Assembly: GCA_900551865.1 (NCBI GenBank)
Contig: URXV01000001.1
Span: 124,001-188,000 of the forward strand
DNA: 64,000 bases
Source of the DNA: an uncultured Rickettsiales bacterium
GTDB taxonomy: Bacteria; Pseudomonadota; Alphaproteobacteria; RF32; CAG-239
Direction: 5' to 3'
The notes beneath the pieces were generated by a model. That model was given only the letters and a program-made list of their open reading frames with translations, did not search any database and was not told the DNA's origin. The stretch's first letter is position 1; each line of letters begins with the position of its first letter. Position numbers and translations under genes: made by a program. Below are positions 9,337 through 16,763 of the stretch, one piece after another.

Positions 9337-9724
9337 TTCTTTTTTTATAATCCTACATCTTCAAGCCTTTGAAATTGTTTTGTTTCTTTTGGTGGGAGCG
9401 AAACAGCGTTTAAACGTATCTGTACAGTAAAGAATCTTGATATTATGCAAAGTTTTTTTGTCCCTTAATTGCTCCTAAACTTTTGGAAATAATACGTATT
9501 CACTATTTTTTGCGAGTGTTAAAAGCAATCTCATTAGCCGTGTTAGCCTCACTAGGTTTTGGCTTTTTTCGCCCTGCCCCCTTATTTTCGCCCGCGTTGG
9601 GTTAAATGTCCACACTTATTGCGTTAACCCTTTGAAAGTTTGGGATAGTTTTGTTTTCTTTCAAATAAGTTTTTGATAGTTTGAACTATTGATTGCTTTT
9701 TGACGATATTTGCGTTAAAGTTTT
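9337..9724 (+). other. AT-rich non-coding stretch downstream of tRNA-His
   Basis: No convincing gene is seen in either strand. The stretch is AT-rich with T runs and no clear repeat of the tRNA 3' end that would mark an attachment site. A possible weak promoter for the following RNA is TTGAAC around 9681 with an AT-rich GATATT about 18 bases later. Confidence 0.5.
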
Positions 9725-10016
9725 CTTGGGTGCGGGAAACTACACCCTGAGTGCCTTTTTTAGGTGCAAGAGAGCTGTCGTAAGCTCAAATTGGTGTCGG
9801 TGTTAGGATATAACATCGTCAAATTATCGGCTATTCGTGAATGGCTGATAGTTAATATATCCCCGATTCATAGCGATATGGTCGGGGAGCTTTTAGCGTA
9901 TGTCCAAGAACCATATCTTTATCTTTGAAAATATGGTTCTAAAGGTTAGAAGAATCATTGGCACCAATATGATTTACGAACTCTCCGACCACCTTATAAA
10001 AAGGTGGTTATTTTTT
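9725..10016 (+). ncRNA. Large structured RNA, copy A (candidate leader/riboswitch-like element)
   Basis: This roughly 290-nt element shares a long ordered set of helices with copy B at 23361-23609. Helices seen are: P1 9728-9732/9743-9747; P2 9751-9756/9762-9767; P3 9772-9776/9783-9787 with loop GTCGTA; P4 9799-9804/9812-9817 around AGGATAT; P5 within 9825-9850; P6 9861-9867/9881-9887 (CCCCGAT/GTCGGGG); P7 9910-9916/9931-9937; P8 9953-9958/9969-9974; P9 9989-9993/10003-10007 followed by a U-rich tract, an intrinsic terminator. Most helices differ in sequence but keep pairing between copies. It lies 16 bases before a lipoprotein gene. I do not recognise the class. Confidence 0.75.
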
Positions 10017-10027
10017 AATCGGAGAGT
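9980..10027 (+). promoter_or_regulatory. Possible Shine-Dalgarno sequestering pair
   Basis: ACTCTCC (9980-9986), just before the terminal hairpin of RNA copy A, is perfectly complementary to GGAGAGT (10021-10027), the ribosome binding site of the lipoprotein gene whose ATG is at 10033. Pairing would enclose the terminator hairpin and hide the binding site. In copy B the matching strand reads ACTTCCC and no equally clean partner was found. Confidence 0.5.
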
Positions 10028-10032
10028 GAAAA

Positions 10033-10677
10033 ATGAATATTGAAGGATATAAAAGCAAATTAACTGAAACAAAAAAGTCGATAAAGTATAGATATTTTTT
10101 GCTATTATCGCTAACACTGTTGTTGGCAGGATGTGAAAGTTTTAATAATTTTAATGATAAAATTGGCAATCTTAGCAATAAAGTCCAACAAGCATTTAAA
10201 ACACCATGTGACAGATTAAGTGCTAAAAAGTTTTTAGAACAAGAATATGAAACAAATGATGTTTTTGCATACTATCGCAAGTTTCAATTAAAATATTCCA
10301 TAAATTCTGCATATGCTTTGGATACAAGAAATGGCTATTCTTATTGCATCATAAATCTTGATTATTCAAGTAATCGGACTGTTTCAAAAATGGTCAATTC
10401 TATATTAGGTTCAAAACTTTCAGTAATAAATAGAGGTTTTGGCGGAATCGACTTGAAATATCAAGAAGATGCCTTAGGCAAAATATACTTTGATGCAGAA
10501 AATCCAAGTGATAACTCCTCTTATTTCAAAGATTTTGACAGACATTTACGTATGCTTGACCTAAAGCTGAAAAATCAAACTTGTGATTTAGCATATCAGT
10601 TTAGATTAGCCGGCGTTGATATAAAAGAAGTCAATGAAAAATATGGATATAAAAATAAATGCACGATTTATGAATAG
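10033..10677 (+). CDS. Putative lipoprotein of unknown function
   Basis: The 214-residue product begins with a basic stretch, then a hydrophobic segment FLLLSLTLLLAGC that ends in a lipobox (cysteine at about residue 34), so it is probably lipidated and exported. The rest is soluble, lysine- and asparagine-rich, with several cysteines (CDRL, SYCI, QTCDL, NKCTI) that could form disulfides. No family was recognised. Codon use is strongly AT-rich compared with the flanking core genes, suggesting transfer. A clear GGAGAG site precedes the ATG and can pair with the structured RNA just upstream; there is no room for a separate promoter after that RNA's terminator. Confidence 0.75.
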   Translation: MNIEGYKSKLTETKKSIKYRYFLLLSLTLLLAGCESFNNFNDKIGNLSNKVQQAFKTPCDRLSAKKFLEQEYETNDVFAYYRKFQLKYSINSAYALDTRNGYSYCIINLDYSSNRTVSKMVNSILGSKLSVINRGFGGIDLKYQEDALGKIYFDAENPSDNSSYFKDFDRHLRMLDLKLKNQTCDLAYQFRLAGVDIKEVNEKYGYKNKCTIYE

Positions 10678-10773
10678 CGTTGTTTCTTTATTTGCACGAT
10701 AAGAAACAGCAATTTTGCTCTGGCAATAACAAGACTAATTTTATGCAGGTAATTTAGAAAAGGAGAAGTAAAT

Positions 10774-11358
10774 ATGTTAACATTACTTTTGATATTTGGT
10801 TTTGTAATAAGTTGTTTTATTATTCCGCCTATGGGACCAATAGTTTACCTTATTGTTCTTATTATATTTATGGCAGTGTCAAAGATTTTAAAAATTTCCG
10901 CATCAACCTCTGCTCACGCATTGAAGACAGTAGCTGATAAAACTTCAGAAATGCCAACATGGTTGCCTCTTGCATTGGGGATACCCCTGTTTTTAGGTTT
11001 TAATGCTTATTTTTCCTATTTAGGAGCTGATGAAAGTATGGTTATTTTATCATTCTTCTTTTCGTGCATCATAATTTATCTTGTTAATTGTATTTATAAA
11101 AGGCACCTTAGAACGGCATATAATAAATTTCTCTATTCTGCCATCGAAGAGCATTTTGACACCCTATCTGCAAAATACAAAGAGTTAGTTTGTGTAGGGG
11201 ATTATGGTGAAACAATATACGATAAATGGTATAATGAAATAGAACGCTTTATTGATGGTGTCATAAAAAAACAAAAATCCGGAATTACCCTGTCTGATGA
11301 AGAATTAAAGAAATATATTATTGATGAAATTAATATACAACACCTTGAACAAAAATAA
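10774..11358 (+). CDS. Small membrane protein of unknown function
   Basis: The 194-residue product has about four hydrophobic segments in its first half (near residues 1-20, 22-38, 66-86 and 90-108) and a charged, helical C-terminal half. No family was recognised. It is preceded by AGGAGA eight bases before the ATG, lies 96 bases after the lipoprotein gene and shares its AT-rich composition. The two genes could be one transcript ending at the terminator at 11387-11414. Confidence 0.7.
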   Translation: MLTLLLIFGFVISCFIIPPMGPIVYLIVLIIFMAVSKILKISASTSAHALKTVADKTSEMPTWLPLALGIPLFLGFNAYFSYLGADESMVILSFFFSCIIIYLVNCIYKRHLRTAYNKFLYSAIEEHFDTLSAKYKELVCVGDYGETIYDKWYNEIERFIDGVIKKQKSGITLSDEELKKYIIDEINIQHLEQK

Positions 11359-11386
11359 ATTTTCCGTTTTCCGACTCTCTTTGTAA

Positions 11387-11414
11387 CGCGTCACCTTTCT
11401 GACGCGCTTTTTAT
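11387..11414 (+). terminator. Intrinsic terminator
   Basis: A 7-bp stem CGCGTCA/TGACGCG (11387-11393 with 11400-11406) is followed by a T-rich tract. It closes the AT-rich lipoprotein/membrane protein unit. Confidence 0.8.
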
Positions 11415-11480
11415 TTTGTGTATTGATATTGGCTTTACAGGATGCGGCAGAACCGGCATATGGGTTTCGGGCTGGTGAGT

Positions 11481-11738
11481 TCAGGTGCCATTTTCTTTTT
11501 CTATGTTTTTGATAATGTCGGCCAGTTGGATGTTCAAAGTGTCTGCAATCATTTTCAGCGTGTAAAGCGTCGGCCTGCGTTCGTGCCGCTCTATGTAACT
11601 CAGGGCCGCTTCGGTGATGCCGCATTCTTTGGCCAGCCGATAACGGCTGATGTTTTGCCTTATTCTTTCCTGAACAAGCAAATCAACTACTTCATCACTA
11701 AATGTCTGGGCTTCGCGTATTTTCATGACGGTTATCAT
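11481..11738 (-). CDS. XRE-family helix-turn-helix regulator
   Basis: The 85-residue protein is a compact Cro/CI-type DNA-binding domain. The helix-turn-helix reads RYRLAKECGITEAALSYIER followed by the family-typical RRPTLYTLKMIADTLNI. It is divergent from the gene at 11834, and the 95-base gap holds a perfect 20-bp palindrome over a promoter, so autoregulation and control of the neighbour are likely. A second in-frame ATG four codons later is an alternative start. Confidence 0.88.
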   Translation of the reverse strand: MITVMKIREAQTFSDEVVDLLVQERIRQNISRYRLAKECGITEAALSYIERHERRPTLYTLKMIADTLNIQLADIIKNIEKENGT

Positions 11739-11746
11739 AAATCATC

Positions 11747-11780
11747 TTGACAAATACTATTACTTAACTATAGTTAAGTA
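11747..11780 (+). promoter_or_regulatory. Promoter with palindromic operator
   Basis: TTGACA (11747-11752), a 16-base spacer and TATAGT (11769-11774) form a near-consensus promoter reading to the right. The -10 lies inside a perfect 20-bp palindrome (11761-11780; half site TACTTAACTA). A repressor bound there would block the polymerase; the divergent XRE protein is the obvious candidate. A further hairpin CACCGG/CCGGTG (11787-11807) is in the leader. Confidence 0.75.
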
Positions 11781-11833
11781 TATTTTCACCGGTACGAAGT
11801 GCCGGTGCGGGACTTTTGGAGGACGGGCTTGCC

Positions 11834-12394
11834 ATGCGGTTGTATGAAAAAATAAGATGTTTCTTTTTAGGCAGTACGGATATGCTGCTAAAAGATGGGA
11901 GATTTGTCATTGATGAATTGTTTTTTAATCGCCGGCTTAAATTTCGTGCGTTGAAGCGTTATGAGCTGGGTACGATGAGAGTCGGAAATATAAAATACGG
12001 TTCCGGCGCGACAGGGCGTCCGTTAAATGAAGTTTCTCCTTTTAAATATTTGTTGGGCGATACAGCCGGCTATGACAACTATTGCCGCATGCACAGGCAG
12101 GCGCTTCATTATGAGGAAATGGTACCGGAAAAGTACGACGCTCTTATAAAGAGCATTGAAAATGACGGTTTTGATACAAAATTTGTGATTATTACGGATT
12201 TTGACGGAGTTGTGAAAGACGGACAACATCGTTCCTGCTATCTTTTGTATAAATACGGAGCAGACTATGAGGTTCCTGTATTGAAACTTGAACTGGGCCG
12301 GCGCAGCTGGTTTAATAAAGTTATGCGCTATATTTATAAGAAAAGCGTTGGGTTTGGCCAAAATCAGAAAGCTAGAACGACGGATAGTCGGTAA
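11834..12394 (+). CDS. Hypothetical protein with ParB/sulfiredoxin-like motif
   Basis: The 186-residue product contains DFDGVVKDGQHRSCYLLYKYG. The DGQHR core resembles the GxHR motif of ParB/sulfiredoxin-type domains, in which it binds a nucleotide. The preceding sequence FDTKFVIITDFDG fits the strand before that loop. The C-terminus is basic. No clear function can be given. I chose the ATG at 11834; an upstream TTG at 11816 overlaps the GGAGG ribosome binding site. It is divergent from the XRE regulator and its last codons overlap those of the convergent gene at 12372. Confidence 0.6.
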   Translation: MRLYEKIRCFFLGSTDMLLKDGRFVIDELFFNRRLKFRALKRYELGTMRVGNIKYGSGATGRPLNEVSPFKYLLGDTAGYDNYCRMHRQALHYEEMVPEKYDALIKSIENDGFDTKFVIITDFDGVVKDGQHRSCYLLYKYGADYEVPVLKLELGRRSWFNKVMRYIYKKSVGFGQNQKARTTDSR

Positions 12395-12824
12395 TGGTGG
12401 GTTGGAGGTTGGGCTGTACGGCCGAGCTGATATCTTTGAGCGGAATTGATTGAACGTCAATCAAACGGGTTCCTTCCTGATAGATTGTATTTTCAATTTT
12501 GTTCTGATAATCCAAAGGGTTCATATCGCGCGGATTGACGGATGAGGACTGGCTAACCAAGGGGATTTCAGCCGTATCGGAGATTGGTTCCGAAATATTT
12601 GGAATAGCAGGAGGGGTGGCAGAGGGAGCGGAATTTGCCGCTGGCGATTGGAATTGCGAATTTGGCGAGGGGGCGACATAACCAAAAGGGTTTGGTGCAT
12701 TTTGGGGCTGCTCGACAGTGATTTCGTTGCGCCCGCCGTCCGGCGTTGCGGCTGTTCCGATTATTTCGGTCGGTTCGCCCGGAGCGGCGGTAAGAATGAT
12801 TGAAGTTAAAAGAATTGTCAACAT
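12372..12824 (-). CDS. Putative exported proline/serine-rich protein
   Basis: The 150-residue product has a short hydrophobic N-terminus (LTILLTSIILTAAPG) that could be a signal peptide, then a low-complexity segment rich in P, S, N and A (about residues 45-100) and a more regular C-terminus. No family was recognised. A binding site is visible before the start (GGGGGATTCATATG on the minus strand). It overlaps the 3' end of the convergent gene by 23 bases. Confidence 0.55.
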   Translation of the reverse strand: MLTILLTSIILTAAPGEPTEIIGTAATPDGGRNEITVEQPQNAPNPFGYVAPSPNSQFQSPAANSAPSATPPAIPNISEPISDTAEIPLVSQSSSVNPRDMNPLDYQNKIENTIYQEGTRLIDVQSIPLKDISSAVQPNLQPTITDYPSF

Positions 12825-13006
12825 ATGAATCCCCCGGTTTATGCAGTTTGATGTTGCATAATAAATAATAGCTGCCGTTTTAAAATAAAGTGTGTTTTGG
12901 CAATTAGCGGCTAAAAAACAGAAAACCGTGTATTTTGTCTAAATGTGCATAATCCGAATCTTTGTGCGGGGTTTAAAAGCAAAAATAAATGAATTTTTTT
13001 GATTTT

Positions 13007-13034
13007 TTGTGCATTTTTTTATTGCAATTATAAA
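13007..13034 (+). promoter_or_regulatory. Candidate promoter of the S10-spc operon
   Basis: TTGTGC (13007-13012), a 16-base AT-rich spacer and TATAAA (13029-13034) resemble a sigma-70 promoter about 170 bases before rpsJ. A second possible one is TTGCGA near 13087 with TAATGC near 13108. Either would give a sizeable leader. Confidence 0.4.
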
Positions 13035-13148
13035 ATTTAAATGTTACAAAGGCAACGCAACAAATGTTAAGGAAGTGTTAACTTTCTTGCGAAACAAATA
13101 TAACCCATAATGCAGGCTGGTTGTTGCAAAAGTCTGCAGTAATTTTTT

Positions 13149-13184
13149 AAATGGCAAGGCCCATAGCGGTGTTATTTGCCATTT
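13149..13184 (+). promoter_or_regulatory. Hairpin in the rpsJ leader
   Basis: A perfect 9-bp stem AAATGGCAA/TTGCCATTT (13149-13157 with 13176-13184) has an 18-base loop and lies directly before the rpsJ ribosome binding site. In E. coli L4 controls the S10 leader; a comparable role here is inference. Confidence 0.5.
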
Positions 13185-13208
13185 AGTTATAGGAAAAGTG
13201 TTAAAATG

Positions 13209-13517
13209 ATGGATACACAAAACATAAGAATCCGCCTCAAGGCTTTTGACCATCGCCTGCTCGATTTGTCGACAAAGGAGATTGTTCATACGGCTAAAAG
13301 AACCGGGGCAAATGTCAGAGGGCCCATCCCTCTTCCGACTAAAATCGAGAAGTTTACGGTAAACCGTTCTCCTCACGTTGACAAAAAGTCGCGCGAGCAG
13401 TTTGAAATCCGTACTCACAAAAGGCTTCTTGATATTGTAGATCCTACACCGCAGACCGTTGATGCGCTGATGAAATTAGACTTGGCGGCCGGCGTGAACG
13501 TAGAAATTAAGTTATAA
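13209..13517 (+). CDS. rpsJ: 30S ribosomal protein S10
   Basis: S10 is part of the 30S head and also partners NusB in antitermination. The 102-residue product matches the family over its full length (QNIRIRLKAFDHRLLD; RGPIPLPTKIEKFTVNRSPH). Two ATG codons are adjacent; the second, at 13209, gives the usual length. It is the first gene of the operon. No tuf, fusA, rpsG or rpsL precedes it here. Confidence 0.97.
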   Translation: MDTQNIRIRLKAFDHRLLDLSTKEIVHTAKRTGANVRGPIPLPTKIEKFTVNRSPHVDKKSREQFEIRTHKRLLDIVDPTPQTVDALMKLDLAAGVNVEIKL

Positions 13518-13573
13518 TTTTAATGTTGGTTTTTGAAAGATAAAATCAACCTATTGAAAAGGAAAAAATAATA

Positions 13574-14296
13574 ATGCGTACTGGTCTTATCGCAAAAAAA
13601 CTTGGAATGACAAGGATTTTTGAAGCTGACGGCACTCATGTTCCGGTAACGGTTCTGGCGGTCGAGGGCTTGAAAGTCGTTAATGTCAGAACAAACGAAA
13701 AAGACGGATACAGCGCTGTTCAGCTTGGAACAGGAGCTGTGAAAGCGAAGAATTTGTCGAAGCCGCTGAAGGGCTATTTTACCAAGGTTAATGTTGAGCC
13801 GAAGAAGAAAATGGCTGAATTCAGGGTTTCCGAAGACTGTCTGCTGTCGGTTGGCGACGAATTGTCCGCCGAACATTTTGTGCCGGGGCAATATGTTGAT
13901 GTATGTGCTAATTCCATCGGTAAAGGATTTGCCGGTGTTATGAAGCGTCATAACTTTGCCGGTTTGGAAGCGACGCACGGCGTTTCTCTGACGCACCGTT
14001 CGCACGGTTCTACGGGACAAAGACAGGATCCGGGCAAGGTATTTAAGGGCAAGAAAATGGCCGGGCATATGGGTGATGAACGCGTAACCGTTCAGAACCT
14101 GAAAGTTGTTTCGGTTGACGCTTCCCGCGGTTTAATTATGGTAAAAGGCGGCGTTCCTGGTGCTGAAAATGCATGGGTTCGCGTTACCGATGCCATTAAA
14201 AAAACTGCAGACGTCAAACTGCCGATGCCTGCCGGTTTGAAAAAGGTTGATGAACCTGTTGCAGTTAAAGCTGAAGAAACAGCTGATAATGCATAA
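13574..14296 (+). CDS. rplC: 50S ribosomal protein L3
   Basis: L3 is an early-assembly protein near the peptidyl transferase centre. The 240-residue product starts RTGLIAKKLGMTRIF and has the conserved HRSHGSTGQRQDPGKVFKGKK loop region (about residue 146 onward). The C-terminus carries a short extra K/E/A-rich tail. The AAGGAAAA ribosome binding site is good. Confidence 0.98.
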   Translation: MRTGLIAKKLGMTRIFEADGTHVPVTVLAVEGLKVVNVRTNEKDGYSAVQLGTGAVKAKNLSKPLKGYFTKVNVEPKKKMAEFRVSEDCLLSVGDELSAEHFVPGQYVDVCANSIGKGFAGVMKRHNFAGLEATHGVSLTHRSHGSTGQRQDPGKVFKGKKMAGHMGDERVTVQNLKVVSVDASRGLIMVKGGVPGAENAWVRVTDAIKKTADVKLPMPAGLKKVDEPVAVKAEETADNA

Positions 14297-14316
14297 GAGA
14301 TTAAGGAATTTTGAAT

Positions 14317-14937
14317 ATGAAACAGGACATCTTAAATTTAAATAATGAAAATGTCGGAAGCATTGAATTAAACGATGCTATTTTCGGGCTTGAAGTCCGT
14401 GCCGATGTTTTGCACCGCGTGGTTAATTGGCAGCTTGCCATGCGCCAGTGCGGCAACCACCAGACCAAAGGGCGTTCCGACGTTGCTTTGACGCCTGCAA
14501 AGCCGTTTAAGCAAAAGGGTTCCGGCAACGCACGTCAGGGCAGCCGCAAAGGTACCCAGTTCAGAAAAGGTGGTATAGTGTTCGGACCGGTTGTCAGAGA
14601 TCATTCTCATGACCTGACGAAAAAGTTCAGAAAACTTGGTCTGAAGACAGCTCTTTCGGCAAAAGCCAAAGAAGGAAACCTGATCGTTATTGACGAGGCA
14701 AAGCTTGAAAACGCAAAGACGAAAGATTTACTGGCTAAATTGAACGTCTGCGGTTTGAAAAACTGCCTGTTTATTGACGGTAAGGAAGTTGATGTTAATT
14801 TCGCATTGGCAAGCCGCAATATTGCCGGAGTTGACGTACTGCCGACAATCGGTGCCAATGTGTACGATATTTTGAAGAAAGAGAAGTTGGTATTAACTAA
14901 AGAGGCTGTTGCTTGCTTGGAGGAAAGATTACAATGA
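14317..14937 (+). CDS. rplD: 50S ribosomal protein L4
   Basis: L4 lines the exit tunnel and in E. coli represses its own operon. The 206-residue product has GSGNARQGSRKGTQFRKGG, the loop that reaches into the tunnel. The ATG at 14317 follows AAGGAA; an upstream in-frame TTG is less likely. Its stop overlaps the rplW start (ATGA). Confidence 0.97.
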   Translation: MKQDILNLNNENVGSIELNDAIFGLEVRADVLHRVVNWQLAMRQCGNHQTKGRSDVALTPAKPFKQKGSGNARQGSRKGTQFRKGGIVFGPVVRDHSHDLTKKFRKLGLKTALSAKAKEGNLIVIDEAKLENAKTKDLLAKLNVCGLKNCLFIDGKEVDVNFALASRNIAGVDVLPTIGANVYDILKKEKLVLTKEAVACLEERLQ

Positions 14938-15251
14938 AAAAATCAGATAATGCAAACAATGTAACTGCAGCTATGTATGATACATTACTTCGTCCGGTAA
15001 TTACCGAAAAGTCGATGATGTCTTCCGAAAACGGCAAAGTGGTCTTTATGGTTCCGCTGTCTGCTACGAAAGAAGATGTTAAAGCGGCTGTTGAAGCTAT
15101 CTTTAACGTAAAGGTAAACAAGGTAAATACCGTGAAACAAGCCGGTAAGGTAAAACGTTTCAGAGGTTTTCAGGGCGTCCGTTCTGATTACAAAAAGGCC
15201 GTTATTACGCTTGCCGAAGGTCAAAATATTGATGTTACAGCAGGAATTTAG
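14934..15251 (+). CDS. rplW: 50S ribosomal protein L23
   Basis: L23 forms part of the docking site for trigger factor and SRP at the tunnel exit. The 105-residue product has the family core (YDTLLRPVITEKSMM; VEAIFNVKVNKVNT). The N-terminus has a short extension before that core. The ATG at 14934 follows GGAGGAAAG and overlaps the rplD stop codon. Confidence 0.97.
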   Translation: MKKSDNANNVTAAMYDTLLRPVITEKSMMSSENGKVVFMVPLSATKEDVKAAVEAIFNVKVNKVNTVKQAGKVKRFRGFQGVRSDYKKAVITLAEGQNIDVTAGI

Positions 15252-15253
15252 CC

Positions 15254-16090
15254 ATGGCTTTGAAAACATATAAACCTGCCACTCCGGGTCTTCGTCAGCT
15301 GATTATCGTTGACAGAAGTGAGCTTTATAAAGGCAATCCGGAAAAGAGTCTGACCGTTGGTCTGACCAAAAGCGGCGGGCGTGATAATTTCGGACACGTC
15401 ACAAGTCGGAGAATCGGCGGCGGACACAAACGCAAGTACCGTGTTATCGACTTTAAGCGTAATAAATTTGATTGTGAAGCAACCGTCGAGAGAATCGAAT
15501 ATGATCCTAACCGCACGTCTTTTATTGCATTAATCAATTATGAAGACGGCGAAAAGGCTTATATTCTGGCTCCGCAAAGACTGAAAGCCGGCGATAAGGT
15601 CATTTCTTCGGAAAAGGCCGATATTAAGCCGGGCAATGCAATGCCTTTGAAGAGTATGCCGGTTGGTACGATTGTACACAACGTTGAGTTGAAAGTTGGC
15701 AAAGGCGGACAGTTGGTTCGTTCTGCCGGCTGTTATGCTCAGGTTGTCGGTAAAGATGCAGGCTATGCACAGTTGAAACTTTCTTCCGGCGAGTTGAGAA
15801 TCGTCCGCGAAGAATGTCTGGCTACGGTTGGAGCTGTTTCCAATCCGGATAACCAGAACGTTTCTCTGGGTAAGGCCGGCCGCGCAAGATGGCTGGGCGC
15901 ACGTCCGGTATCCCGCGGTGTTGCGATGAACCCTGTTGACCACCCGCACGGCGGTGGTGAAGGCCGTACTTCCGGCGGACGCCATCCGGTTACGCCGTGG
16001 GGCAAGCCAACCAAGGGTGCCAAAACTCGTTCTAACAAGAAGACAGATCGCTTTATTATGAGATCTCGTCATGAAAACAAAAAGAAATAA
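15254..16090 (+). CDS. rplB: 50S ribosomal protein L2
   Basis: L2 is needed for subunit association and peptidyl transferase activity. The 278-residue product has the conserved C-terminal GVAMNPVDHPHGGGEGRTSG with the key histidine and ends in a basic tail. It starts two bases after the rplW stop codon. Confidence 0.98.
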   Translation: MALKTYKPATPGLRQLIIVDRSELYKGNPEKSLTVGLTKSGGRDNFGHVTSRRIGGGHKRKYRVIDFKRNKFDCEATVERIEYDPNRTSFIALINYEDGEKAYILAPQRLKAGDKVISSEKADIKPGNAMPLKSMPVGTIVHNVELKVGKGGQLVRSAGCYAQVVGKDAGYAQLKLSSGELRIVREECLATVGAVSNPDNQNVSLGKAGRARWLGARPVSRGVAMNPVDHPHGGGEGRTSGGRHPVTPWGKPTKGAKTRSNKKTDRFIMRSRHENKKK

Positions 16091-16102
16091 GGAGGTAAAC
16101 AG

Positions 16103-16381
16103 ATGACTCGTTCCGTATGGAAAGGACCTTTTGTAGATGGTTATCTTCTTAAGAAAGCTGATGCAGCAAGAGCATCTACTCGTAATGAAGTGATTAAAAT
16201 CTGGTCTCGCCGTTCGACGATGTTGCCGCAGTTTGTCGGTCTGACATTCGGCGTGCACAACGGCCACAAGTTTATCCCGGTACTGGTTACCGAGGAAATG
16301 GTTGGCCACAAGTTCGGCGAATTTGCTCCGACACGTACCTTCTATGGTCACGCTGCAGATAAAAAAGTTAAGAGAGGTTAA
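16103..16381 (+). CDS. rpsS: 30S ribosomal protein S19
   Basis: S19 lies in the 30S head and contacts S13 and 23S rRNA. The 92-residue product shows TRSVWKGPFVDGYLL and HKFGEFAPTRTFYGHAADKK. A consensus AGGAGG site precedes the ATG by seven bases. Confidence 0.98.
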   Translation: MTRSVWKGPFVDGYLLKKADAARASTRNEVIKIWSRRSTMLPQFVGLTFGVHNGHKFIPVLVTEEMVGHKFGEFAPTRTFYGHAADKKVKRG

Positions 16382-16383
16382 TT

Positions 16384-16758
16384 ATGGGAAAAACTAAAGA
16401 TACAAGAAGACTTGCCGACAACCAGGCGATGGCTGTATGCAATTCTATCCGTTCCAGCTCTCGTAAATTAAACCTTGTTGCTCAGACAATCAGAGGCTTA
16501 AGCGCCGAGAAAGCTGTTGCAGAACTTAGCTTTTCTAAGAAGAGAATTGCAAAAGTTGCTTTAGAAGTGTTGAAATCGGCTATTGCCAATGCTGAAAACA
16601 ACCACAAGCTCAACATTGACAAGCTTGTTGTTGCCGAAGCCTATACCGGCAATGGCATTGTTATGAAACGTATGCATGCACGCGGTCGCGGCAGAGGCGC
16701 AAGGGTTTTGAAACCTTTCTCGAAGCTGACCATCGTTGTTGCAGAACGTGGGGAGTAA
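16384..16758 (+). CDS. rplV: 50S ribosomal protein L22
   Basis: L22 has a beta-hairpin that lines the exit tunnel. The 124-residue product ends with the conserved MKRMHARGRGRGARVLKPFS, the tunnel hairpin region. It starts two bases after rpsS. Confidence 0.97.
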   Translation: MGKTKDTRRLADNQAMAVCNSIRSSSRKLNLVAQTIRGLSAEKAVAELSFSKKRIAKVALEVLKSAIANAENNHKLNIDKLVVAEAYTGNGIVMKRMHARGRGRGARVLKPFSKLTIVVAERGE

Positions 16759-16763
16759 GTTAA

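Noticed and set aside
9728..9760. TGCGGGAAACTAC in RNA copy A resembles the P element of group I introns, and AGGATATGTCC resembles their S element.
   Set aside because: The order and pairing partners of a group I core (P, Q, R, S) cannot be drawn, copy B lacks the P-like word, and there is no split gene.
9725..10016. The structured RNA as an omega RNA (HEARO/IscB) or TnpB reRNA, tmRNA, 6S RNA or RNase P RNA.
   Set aside because: No IscB or TnpB gene is next to either copy. The tmRNA tag and RNase P core words are absent, the termini are not complementary as in 6S RNA, and the gene is present twice.
9261..11780. Attachment-site duplication of the tRNA-His 3' end.
   Set aside because: No second copy of the TTCGAGCCCGAT or CGTCCGCCCCA words was found in the following region.
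13044..13418. Minus-strand frame overlapping rpsJ.
   Set aside because: It is a shadow of the rpsJ coding sequence on the opposite strand.
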